Assembly: GCA_036897095.1 (NCBI GenBank)
Contig: JAYMSP010003216.1
Coordinates: 1-20,626, forward strand
Direction of reading: 5' to 3'
DNA: 20,626 bases
DNA from: Plantago elongata
Lineage: Eukaryota; Streptophyta; Magnoliopsida; Lamiales; Plantaginaceae
Shown here: one piece after another, positions 1 to 9,128 of the stretch
Position numbering within the stretch: position 1 is the stretch's first letter
Layout: each line of letters begins with the position of its first letter
Notes under the pieces: generated by a model
The model's database searches: none
What the model saw: only the letters and a program-made list of their open reading frames with translations
What the model was told of the DNA's origin: nothing
Position numbers and translations under genes: made by a program

Positions 1-76
1 TTTTGTGAGTTTTAAATAAATATGCTTGGCTTGTCACAACTCTTGACGTCTGAACCCGGGTCTTGGGGCGCTACAG
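1..76. mobile_element. Possible Gypsy-type LTR end (fossil fragment)
   Basis: The block from about 34 reads TGTCACAACTC, and ends near 76 with GGGGCGCTACA. Plant Gypsy LTRs commonly open with TGTCACGACCC-like sequence and close with GGGGCGTTACA-like sequence, so this looks like a scrap of such an element at the left edge of the window. There is no coding region with it inside the window. Family assignment is from memory of LTR ends, not from alignment, and the element may continue to the left. It is a fragment, not a whole element. Confidence 0.3.
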
Positions 77-106
77 ATCATATAATATTTTTAATTATTA
101 TGTAAC

Positions 107-149
107 GTCGCACTACGTTATTATGCAACAGTGCGACACTATGTTGCAT
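107..149. repeat. Nested inverted repeats
   Basis: GTCGCACT at 107-114 is the exact reverse complement of AGTGCGAC at 130-137. ATGCAACA at 123-130 is the exact reverse complement of TGTTGCAT at 142-149. The two 8-bp pairs overlap, so the stretch can fold in two alternative ways. This pattern fits a scrap of a fold-back or MITE-like element. No terminal inverted repeats or target duplication could be fixed. Confidence 0.45.
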
Positions 150-1689
150 TAATAAAGAGTAAATGATGAAGATTAAATCTGATCCAATAATTCAGATTAT
201 AATACTCATAATAGCACAATGTTACATTACTAGTACTATTCTTATGTATCCTAAAAAAACTAACGAGGTAATAATCATGAGAGGACCACCACAAACCGAG
301 AGAAAGGAAATTATGTAGTCCAAAGAAATGTCTTTACTCTTTACAAGTCACAAACTAACAACTTTCTATTCACCAAATTCCATACTAGCATGCATGTAAA
401 GCCTTGATGAAAGCAAAAAAGCACATTCTTAGAAGAAAAAAGATGATATATCATGTGTTTTTGTTCTCTTTCTCCATATAAAATTAATACATTAACAATC
501 CATAAGAAATGATGATATGAGATTATTAATAAATGTGGTGAATTTATAAGAAGGCATAAAAATACCATTGCTTTAGATAGTGAAAAAAGGCTTTTGCAAA
601 TGGAAAGTTAGGTGGGTTGTGTAGTTGTGGACTGTGGTGGTGGGGTTGGGTGTAAATGAAAATTAAACACATCATCATTCTCAATGATTAATTACACTTT
701 AGTTGGAGGATCGAAGTGAAATTATTAAAAGTCGAGGTAATCACTAACAGGCGTGCTTAACCTGGTTCTCTTTAATTTAATCACTAGTGAGTAGTGATCA
801 CCCGAAACAACTTGTTGCTATAATTTCAAAGTTACATTTTATCATTTTGATAGTAACTTAAATCAGTTAAATGTGAAATATAGTGGTCTGTGTCAATCAA
901 TCCCTTGTATATTAAAAGTGATGTTTAATTGAAAATTGACATATTTAATGAAAAATTCAGAGTCAAGCTCTCAATTACTACTGACTACGAGTTTTAAAAT
1001 CCTCAAGTAGTAGTCGTGAATCATGGTAGATTAGATTTCAACTGAGACAAATCTCCGTTTTATATTAAATTCCACTCCGAATGAATAAATTATTTAGATG
1101 AAATGATTGATGAAATGTAATTGGAAATGAGTGCAGGGAACGTGCCAGGTGAGAAAAATGTGAAAAATTCATTTTTTAAAAATCATTTTTGATTGCCTGA
1201 ATGAATTTTTTCATTTATGTTGTAGAAATCATACATAATAATATATGCACATCGTTGTAATAAAGTTTGGAAGTTTGGTCACATTGTATAAGAAAAAGTC
1301 ACTATAAATTTAATTTAGTCTAGTGTGTGTTTAGAGGAGGAAGTAGTACGTACTGGTATTCTGGTAACACATTCTTAATTTCTTTATAAGCGAAGATGAC
1401 AATCATTTGAAGTGAGGCACGCACAATTTTTACCAGCATTGCGGTGCATGCCTCTGCGGCTCTGCCACCAACAGTTTCAAATTATTGAAAAAGAGACACA
1501 CTAGGCAAACACAAAGATCTTCTTTATCGGATTAAGAACCAGTGTAATTACTAATTTAGTAAATGCTTTACATTTAAAAAAGAAAATTTAAAATCGAGAC
1601 AGCATGGAATGTATGAGCCTTGATCAATGCAAATAATCAAAACTCACAAATTTAATTACCATCCTTTTTACAATCTAATCCATTTAGAC

Positions 1690-2345
1690 CGGCTCCAGTG
1701 ACATGTCGTCGGCTCGCATCGTTGACACACGATACATCGTTGGCGCTCCAACGTGCGTGCGATGGAGCGCCGTTGGACGCGTAGCGGCACACCGCGTCGT
1801 GCCACGACGTGCCCGCGTGCACGTCGGGCACAGGCAGCAGCTGCCACGCGTCCCAGCCAGTTCCTTCTTATTGTTTAATTTTTTTTATGTTCTGTCCAAT
1901 TTCAAACGCGAATAACTCGAAAAATAAAAATGTAAAAAATAATTAAAAATCATCAACCGCTTCGTATCTTCGAAATCTGCAAATAGATATCACTCTTGAC
2001 TATTTTTGAATTATTCCATCTCGAATTCATTTTCACTCTTAATTAAACTTAAAACTATAAAACAACCTTTAAAAATACAATTTTATTAATTTCAACATCT
2101 AAACACTAAAACAATACGTTAAATATGTTTTTAGAAATTTTTTTTTAATTTTGAACCTTAATAAATTATAAAACGATTTTAAAAAAATACAATTTTATTC
2201 ATTCAACGTTTAAACACTCTTATAAAATGATTAATATATAAATAAAAAAGAATTAAAAAAATTAAAAATTTTTCATAACGTGACGATGATGCATATCACC
2301 ACAATAAAAACAAACGACTACACATCATGACGCATCGTCACGATG
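1690..2345. mobile_element. Candidate degraded MITE-like element (GC-rich hairpin island plus AT-rich body)
   Basis: A GC-rich island of about 170 bp (1690-1860) sits in DNA that is otherwise strongly AT-rich. It contains back-to-back perfect inverted repeats: 1742-1750 with 1763-1771 (GGCGCTCCA), 1795-1801 with 1803-1809 (CGTCGTG), 1809-1815 with 1825-1831 (GTGCCCG), and 1833-1838 with 1840-1845 (GGCAGC). After about 420 bp of AT-rich sequence, CGTGACGATG (2279-2288) pairs with CATCGTCACG (2333-2342). GC-rich subterminal sequence next to an AT-rich body is what I would expect of a PIF/Harbinger-derived MITE, but I could not align matching terminal inverted repeats, so family and ends are uncertain. 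Confidence 0.3.
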
Positions 2346-2487
2346 TAACTTCTTACCACTAATAAAACTCAATAATCACCCAAATACCATCTATTGTGAA
2401 CTTGTGATAGAAAATCCACTTTTGCATAGTAACATGGGTCCAGTACATTAATCAACACATGCTAGCAGTTTAGTGTAGGTGAATTAG

Positions 2488-2495
2488 TATATATA
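2488..2495 (+). promoter_or_regulatory. TATA box of the MIZ1-like gene
   Basis: TATATATA lies about 100 bp upstream of the ATG at 2596. Initiation would fall roughly 30 bp downstream, giving a 5' leader of about 70 nt. Confidence 0.55.
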
Positions 2496-2595
2496 CACGC
2501 ACCATACTACAGTATGTGACAGTTTCCAAATTAAACAGTGATTATAACCAGCTTACAAATTACAACACACACACATAAGCTAGCTACGCAAAATC

Positions 2596-3517
2596 ATGAA
2601 GACGATGATAGATTTGGGCACTGGGAAAAACCGAACGAGTCCACTCCATGTCATTGACACCGCAACCTCCATAGACTGCGGCCGGCAAATCCGCTACCGC
2701 CGCTCGTTTCGCACTCTCGTGGAATGCATGGTTCCCGCCTGTTGCTCCCCCTCCCCTCACGCGCTTGACTTTGACAACGACGATGCGTGTGCAACGGTCA
2801 CTGCCACCTTCTTTGGCCGCCGGAAGGGCCGTGTCAGCTTCTGCATCCAGGAGGATCCTAAATCGACTCCTCTCCTTCTACTCGAGTTTGCAGTGCCTAC
2901 TTCCTATCTGGCGCGTGAGATGCAACATGGCATGCTGCGAATAGCCCTTGAGTGTGACCGGCGCGGGGATATGGGCGGCGCATTATACGACGTGCCGATT
3001 TGGTGTTTATATTGTAACGGGAGAAAGGTACCTAGCTATTTAATTGTTTTAATTAACATCCTCATTTCTCATTTGCATTCAAATTCTGATTATTTTTTTT
3101 TACGATGTATTAGTGAGAGACTTATGTACCGACCAATAAGAGAATACATTTTATGTTACTGATCGATGTTCTTTTTAAAGACCTCTAATGTTATTTGTAA
3201 AGCTTTCGAATGTTTATGGTTAACATATAATTCTATGTTGCCTGATCATTTTTTTTACTCCATCTCAGGTGGGGTTTGCGGTTAGGCGGCAGATGACGGC
3301 AACGGATGCAGCGGTGTTAAGGCTGATGCGGTCGGTTTCGGTCGGAGCAGGAGTTTTGCCGGGCGAGGGGAAGGCCGAGGAGGATACCAGTGACTTAATG
3401 TACTTGCGAGCCAGTTATGAGCGGGTTATTGGATCAAGTGACTCCGAGTCGTTTCATATGATCAACCCGACCGGAAGTTCCGGTCAAGAATTAAGTGTGT
3501 TTTTGTTGAGATCATGA
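2596..3517 (+). CDS. MIZU-KUSSEI 1-like protein (DUF617), two exons
   Basis: Exon 1 is 2596-3027 (144 codons) and exon 2 is 3269-3517 (82 codons plus TGA), giving 226 residues. The 241-bp intron is phase 0, with donor AAG|GTACCT and acceptor CATCTCAG|GTG. Spliced, the frame reads CNGRK-VGFAVRRQM across the join, a conserved DUF617 block. Residues 1-60 are a variable lead. The DUF617 domain runs from about 66 to 226, with ATFFGRRKGRVSFCIQEDP (69-87), LLLEFAVPT (94-102), MLRIALECDR (113-122), SVSVGAGVLP (166-175) and a C-terminal ELSVFLLRS. The founding member MIZ1 of Arabidopsis is needed for root hydrotropism and acts at the ER membrane in root cells. It has roughly 300 residues, so this shorter protein is better called a MIZ1-like paralogue; its own role is not shown by the sequence. 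The first ATG after the TATA box was taken as start. A possible poly(A) signal AATAAA is at 3522-3527, only 5 nt past the stop. Confidence 0.9.
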
Positions 3518-4399
3518 CAAAAATAAATTATACGTAATGCTTCTTTGAAAGTACGCTTAGTAGAAATGTTCGATTATGTACAATATACACACCTCTTTGT
3601 ATATAATGGTATTTGGTTACCAATTTCTCCCTGCACATTTAAGCACTTATTTGCATTGTTTTTTCGCTATGTTAATCCTCCTAAATCAACGCGAGAAACA
3701 AAAACTCCAATTACTATCCGACAAGCCCTAAAATAAATCGTAAGTTGAAAGAAAAATGATCTTTTACCACATGTTTATGTTTATGTATTGCATAACATAG
3801 ATTGAGGACTTACAAGTTACAACCATCTCCAACTCATTAATAATGGCAAACACTTGAAATCTACCTCATATATAAGAATGTTGATAAGTTGGATTGATGT
3901 TCTCACGTTAAAGAATTTTCAAAATCAAGGGCTCTTACAATCTAATTACATGTATACCATACCTCAACGGCTCAACTAATCACTTCACCGTCCAAACCTA
4001 TTTACAATCGGTAGAATTTTAGTCACAAATGAGACTAGTTTCTGTCTTTGCACCTAGATTAATGGGGTCCGTACGTATAAAGAATGCAGTTTTTTGGTAT
4101 ATATTTAATCTACTATAGTAAGAAATTATATTTGAGAAAGAATTACTAAAGTTCATTAAATGGTGAAAGAGTAATTGAAACTCAAAGTGTGTTGGTTGAT
4201 GCATTGAATATGGAATGTCAAAAGTTAGAATGAGATAAGTCCACATAGCTAAAATTGAGGAAGAATGAACTAAATATAAGTCTAAGATTTGGGTTAAGAG
4301 TTTGGGCTCTTGCGGCATCTATGATTTTGAAGGGGGGAGACCTAGGTGCACCTTCACACGCACCCGGGCCTGGGTCGTAGGGTCCGCGGTCTAGGACTG

Positions 4400-4900
4400 A
4401 GTATAATATTTTTGGGCCAGAAGAAACATATTCTATTTGGTCAGGCCCAAATGAAATCTAAAATAGAAGAGGCCCAATCAGGTGGGCTTGTAGTGAACGT
4501 ATCTGTCCGTTCGCTGAACGGATTTAACCTTTCGTTCAAAACAGAAAAAATTCGAAAGTTGTGTATGTTCGAATTTCTGTCTCTACAAATACCTATTCGC
4601 AAAAGACCGCATCTGTTCAGATTGCAACTCATTCCAATTATAAATAGGACCCCACCAGATTCAAATTTTACACACATAATCCAATTCTTCTTTCCTTCTC
4701 TACTTTCTCTCTACATCGCCTAAACTTTCTATCTTGGGAGACTGTTTATTGTTAAGCATAAGCACCAGAGAGGGGCAAACAAAGTCTTAAGGACCGAGGA
4801 CTACCTTCAGCTCAACAGATTACTTTCTACTCTCTGTTTCGGACCACATCTTCATCACACTCCAGAACCAACAACAAGTGCCAAACTAGGTTTTCCAAAA
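4400..4900 (+). mobile_element. Copia-like LTR remnant, possibly a solo LTR (fossil)
   Basis: The block has an LTR promoter layout: TATAAATAGGACCCC around 4639-4653, a pyrimidine-rich leader, then CACCAGAGAGGGGCAAACAA near 4763 and GGACCGAGGACTACC near 4791. This succession is familiar from the U3-R-U5 of plant Ty1/Copia LTRs. An inverted repeat TCCGTTC / GAACGGA is at 4506-4522, upstream of the TATA box. No gag or pol sequence lies beside it, so it appears to be a solo LTR or an LTR fragment. I could not fix TG...CA ends or a target duplication, so both boundaries are approximate. Age cannot be judged without a partner LTR. Confidence 0.4.
4506..4522. repeat. Short perfect hairpin
   Basis: TCCGTTC (4506-4512) and GAACGGA (4516-4522) are perfect inverted copies around a 3-nt loop. 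It lies inside the LTR-like block about 120 bp before its TATA box. Confidence 0.6.
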
Positions 4901-4990
4901 CAAAGTGATCCAAATTCCAAATAAAATGTGAGGTAGTGCAATTTGAGACACAAATATGCAAATATGAACCGACTAAAATTAAGGTTATCG

Positions 4991-5175
4991 TTATTTTTTT
5001 AAAATTTTCACCGGTTATCGCTTATGTGACTAATCCAGTTGAACATCGTCGGATTCTTTTTGAGTGGGTGACTTTCCCGGCAGTGTTTTTTATATTTACA
5101 ATGCTCGAATCCGAGACCTTATTTAAGAAAACTCAAGTCTCTTCTCACTTAAATCAACAGCTAACATCTGTTGAT
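4991..5175 (-). mobile_element. tRNA-derived SINE candidate
   Basis: Read on the minus strand, the block opens with a Pol III box A-like stretch TTTAAGTGAGAAGAGACTT (plus-strand 5135-5153). About 36 nt later comes box B-like GGATTCGAGCA (5102-5112). A body follows with AACTGGATTAGTC (5028-5040) and GATAACCGGTG, and it closes in an A-rich tail (plus-strand T-run at 4991-5000 and beyond). Flanks AAGGTTATCG (4981-4990) and AAAGTTATCC (5176-5185) agree at 8 of 10 positions and could be an aged target-site duplication. The A-to-B spacing, the length of about 185 bp and the A-rich end all fit a plant SINE. I recall similar wording in dicot SINEs, but the family name is not assigned. Confidence 0.5.
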
Positions 5176-6149
5176 AAAGTTATCCTTTTAATCATTAATT
5201 ACAATCGTTATTTCCTAAACTTCCATTTGTACATATTTGATTTGATGTCTGCGTTATTAATCTTTCTAGATATCTGTCCTTGAAATAACACATGAAATAA
5301 AACCACACGAGCGATATTGCCTGCCACTAGCAATGTCGAATCAATTCATTACAAACCATAAAACACGTACATTAATTAGGACCCCATGCAAGCTATGTTT
5401 CGAAACTTTTCTATTTGGTTTTTGTTGGTTTTGAATAATCCAGTCTAGAAGTTTTCTTGTCATTACGCTTTCAATGGTTGACTAACGGACCCATATTGCA
5501 TGTGTTACTATCTATCATACTACATAACAATTTACAAAGATATATAATCACACGCTTGATGTTTATCGGTTGGGTCTTATAAACCACAAGATAGTCTCGA
5601 ATGTTACCTTACCTTGCACGTCCATTTGTTATTTGGAATTTTATTTGCATTATTGGGTGGTTTTGGAGCAAGGAATGAGTAGTCTCCTTGCATAGGGCTC
5701 TAGGCATTATGTTTGATGGTATTGTTGGAAGTGGTTTTATTTTCTCACTTTAGGCTTATGGAAGTAAAAACAAGATGTTGATGAATTATATTAGGTTATC
5801 TCCAATTAAATTTTACTAAAGTAACTGAATTAAATTGAATTGAATAAAAATGAAATGAAACTGAATTCAACAGGAGTTCAGAATAAATTAAAATAATTAA
5901 ACTGTACTAAAATCAATGAATTTTGAGGAGGATATAGTATTAGCTAGCCAGAAGTATTTTTGTTTTGGACCAATCAAATTGAGGGCTGACCTTCATTTAT
6001 GCGGCGGACATAGATAAAGTGAACGAGGAGCATTAATGCAATCCGGTATGAAAAATCTTCCTCTTTTTCCATTTCTTAAAGTAAACGTCCGCTAGTTATT
6101 ACACAAAATTAATTAGATTTTAACTTATCTAATTAATTTTGACTTATTA

Positions 6150-6260
6150 CACAAAACGTTTGATTGGTAATCGAATGATAAGTTGAGATATTTCGTATTC
6201 AAAAGATCACGAGTTCGATTTTCAAAATGAATGATTCAATTCTTTATATAGAAAATTAGA
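6150..6260 (+). mobile_element. SINE-like fragment
   Basis: TTGGTAATCGAATGATAAG (about 6164-6182) resembles a Pol III box A, and GAGTTCGATTTTC (6211-6223) resembles box B, about 38 nt apart. That is the normal spacing for tRNA-derived SINEs. No clear tail or target duplication was found, and the surrounding DNA is AT-rich, so chance similarity cannot be ruled out. Confidence 0.3.
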
Positions 6261-6315
6261 ATAAGTTCCTCCAAATGAATTATTATCAGTATTGTAATTA
6301 TAACATTGTAATTTA

Positions 6316-6345
6316 AATAATAATAATAATAGTAATAATAATAAT
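6316..6345. repeat. (TAA)n microsatellite
   Basis: About ten trinucleotide units with one interruption (AGT in place of AAT) near 6331. Confidence 0.9.
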
Positions 6346-6941
6346 TTGGGAGTGAAATACCCCCCTCTATATAAGGTTTATAGTTGATTTTCCCTTTTAT
6401 TTAATTGACCATAGTTTTATTGTATTTCTTTATTCTATTTATATAGTTAATGTTGTACTTCTCATTGTAAAAATACATGAATTACATGTATTGTTTATTG
6501 GTGATTTTCTTGTTTGCTTTAATTTTATTAGGAGGTATGCTTACGTGATAGATTGGATTTTTCGTAAAGATTTCCCCAAAATGGCATGGTAAGTTTCTTC
6601 TGGTGCGCACGAAAAATTGAAAAATGACATTTGAAGTGCGTCCAGTTTATCATTTAAATACCAGCTCATGAGTGTCCAAGCCGTCCAAGCCCTAGATGGT
6701 CGGATCTTGACAGATTAGTCAGGTCGTTACATTTGGCCTAATTTTATTACATGACAAAGAGAAAAAGGTTAATTACATAAAATCCCTATTTAATTTTATG
6801 GACCAAAAATAGATTATCATTAGTTAAAGTTAATCTGTGCTCAATTAACCGATCATGGATTAACTGCATCCTGCAGAATTCAGAGAAAGATTGGCAATTT
6901 AAGGCAGCCGTAACGGAGAGTCCAGGCAGAAACCTACAGCC

Positions 6942-8765
6942 ATGGTAATTTTCGTTTTTTAGATATCTCATTTCAATCTACTCTGTTATACTCTGTGTTT
7001 TCTAGTGCCGTTCTCTACTGATTCAAAATTCCCGACTGAACAAAATGAATGTCTGTCTGCTTTTCTGAATTAGTTATCTGGCTTCGTTTTGTAATCGATC
7101 AAAATGCATTTTGTATCAGATGATTAGCTAATGAAATGTTGGTGGCCTTTGTACTCATGGATTCACCTTTGTCCAATGCTATTGTGATTTCAAGACATTA
7201 AGATGTAAGAGAATGTATTTGTGAGTCAGAACCGAACGCTCTCAGTTTGTATTTTGCATGCTTCCGGTAATTGGTCATACATAGGCCTAAATCGTTGATG
7301 TGCGTAGATTGAGCAGAAAATGTATGCACCAATTTGAGCTCTTCTGATTCTGGACAGTAGTCATCTCTAGACTCTTTGCCTCGGTGCCTACTTGCATAGT
7401 TGCATATGTATACAAACTAGTTGGCTCGTTTGGATAATTAACGTTTTGTATGAGTCGAAAGGTAATCGGTTCCATGATTCATTTTACTGATGAATGCAAC
7501 CCTTCTTAATTTCATATGCATACATGTCATGAAAATATTCCTCATTAACCATATCATCGTATTTTTGTTAACTTTCTTGATTGTGTCTCTAGCTCTTAAT
7601 TTGACAGTAGAAATCCTTTTCTGTTCGTTGATTCGTTAGGTGATAATAAGGGTTTTGGTGTTTCAATGCAGATACATTTTATTCTTCTCATCAGCACGCA
7701 AGGAAAAGTGAGGCTGACAAAATGGTATTCAACTTATTCTCAAAAGGAAAGATCAAAGGTAGAGACTTCTCCAACTTGATTTAAGCTCTGGGGGAGTATT
7801 TCTTTTACTTGGTTGTAACTCTTCTTCTTATGTCTAACAGTTGTATACCCGTAAGGTTCTAGTATCTAATCACCTCTAAAATAATCTTGCTTATACACAC
7901 TTTGTTTAGGTCATGAGAGAGCTCACTGGTACCATTCTTAATCGAGGCCCCAGGCTGTGTAATTTTGTGGAGTGGAGAGGATACAAAGTAGTTTACAAAA
8001 GGTTAGTTTGGCTTTCATATTGGTTCAAACTTACCTCATTGCACTTTTATCTACAGACTGGTTCATTAATCATTATTTCCATAGACTAGTTTGTCGATGA
8101 ATCCATCTAAGTATAAAGGAACGCGATGCAGATATGCAGGCCTATATTTCTGCATTTGTGTTAACCAGGAGGACAACGAGTTGGAGGTCCTTGAAATAAT
8201 CCACCACTATGTCGTGATACTAGACCGCTACTTTGGGAGTGTGAGTTAGATGTTATACTATTACCTTACATTTTCCATTTGTTCTGTTATTGCTTCCATA
8301 TGTAGCCTCACAATCGAATTGGATACCTGCTCTAGGTATGTGAACTGGACTTGATTTTTAACTTCCACAAGGTAAGATTCTTTTCTGTACCTCATTTCCT
8401 TCTTATAATCTTTGGAGATTATTATCACCGTTCAATGAAGTTAGCCAGATTAGGAAGTATGAAAAAGATTTTAATTTAGCTGCTCTGTGGTTCCTGTATC
8501 ATGAATGTCTGACAATAGCAATGACAGGCTTATTTTATTCTGGATGAAGTTATAATTGCTGGTGAACTTCTAGAGTCAAGCAAGAAAACTGTTCATCGTC
8601 TTATAGATGCCCAGGTATTCGAATTTCTGGTCCTTTTCTCTGCGTTACTGATTGGAGTCATCAAAATTGTAGCTTAGTTGTGTTTGTCTCTAGGACGCAC
8701 TGGTGGAGAAGGCCAAGGAGGAAGCAAGTACCATAAGCTACATGATTGCTCAGGCAACAAAATGA
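6942..8765 (+). CDS. AP1S1: AP-1 complex sigma (small) subunit, seven exons
   Basis: Coding exons are 6942-6944, 7672-7758, 7910-8001, 8132-8240, 8336-8371, 8528-8614 and 8694-8765, all with GT-AG introns. They join to a 161-residue protein, the normal sigma-adaptin length. It starts MIHFILLIS and continues with KVRLTKWYS (13-21), the invariant block [16 protein letters not shown] (46-61), [33 protein letters not shown] and the C-terminal IAQATK. The small subunit helps the AP-1 tetramer at the trans-Golgi network and endosomes load clathrin cargo; sigma with gamma binds acidic dileucine signals. Exon 1 codes only for the initiator methionine, with the donor directly after it (ATG|GTAATT). 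Two positions differ from what I recall as near-invariant: Thr10 where Arg is usual, and Val89 where Glu is usual. The start is fixed by the family N-terminus, because exon 2 begins exactly at residue 2. The gene converges on the LYK5-like gene. Confidence 0.95.
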
Positions 8766-8975
8766 GGACTTGTTAACTTGACAGTTGACACCTCTTTGTC
8801 TGATATAGTTGGTGGATGCACCAATTTTTCCTTACCCTTTTCTGCAATGAATAACCAAGTCCATATTTTACTGAGACTCTGTGTTCAGTTTGATTTAGTA
8901 GATTGTTACAGAATCTTAGTCAAGCAATAATAACATTGTTCATTTGTTCTTGCTTCAACCTTATACTCATGTACA

Positions 8976-8981
8976 AATAAA
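8976..8981 (+). terminator. Poly(A) signal of the AP-1 sigma gene
   Basis: AATAAA on the plus strand, 211 nt after the TGA, in a T-rich 3' region. It lies within the 363 bp separating the two convergent genes. Confidence 0.5.
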
Positions 8982-9128
8982 GACATACAATTACATACTC
9001 TGCTCTCAGACAAAACCAATTCTTCAATCCTAACCACAAACATGGACTTCAAATCATTTTCTTACAATTACATTAAAACACCTCTAGTAACCTTGTTGGG
9101 TAGCAAAATATTATTCATGGCAGGGCTT

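Larger units (their letters stand above)
1..2480. other. Intergenic region with repeat scraps
   Basis: No credible gene is visible. Open frames here are short, lack recognisable domains and sit in AT-rich sequence. The stretch holds an LTR-like end at 1-76, nested inverted repeats at 107-149, and a GC-rich block at about 1690-1860 followed by very AT-rich DNA to about 2280. A 10-bp inverted repeat (2279-2288 and 2333-2342) closes that section. The last 100 bases before 2480 probably belong to the promoter of the MIZ1-like gene. Confidence 0.7.
3530..6785. other. Intergenic region with retroelement remains
   Basis: There is no convincing gene between the MIZ1-like gene and the AP-1 sigma gene. 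Open frames at 3545-3736, 4019-4318 (minus), 4346-4723 and 4936-5283 show no domain or splice context and overlap repeats. The stretch holds a Copia-like LTR fossil (about 4400-4900), a minus-strand SINE candidate (4991-5175), a plus-strand SINE-like piece (about 6150-6260), a (TAA)n microsatellite (6316-6345), and an ill-defined CTGAATT-rich repeat scrap (about 5815-5935). Confidence 0.65.

Noticed and set aside
1703-1915. 70-codon plus-strand frame in the GC-rich island
   Set aside because: It is Arg/Val-rich and open only because GC-rich hairpin sequence lacks stops; no domain, no conserved start context.
4019-4318. 99-codon minus-strand frame
   Set aside because: It has low-complexity hydrophobic content in AT-rich DNA, no recognisable family and no promoter or splice context.
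4346-4723. 125-codon plus-strand frame
   Set aside because: It overlaps the LTR-like block, including its TATA box, so it reads repeat DNA rather than a gene.
4936-5283. 115-codon plus-strand frame
   Set aside because: It runs antisense through the SINE candidate and past both of its ends; no domain.
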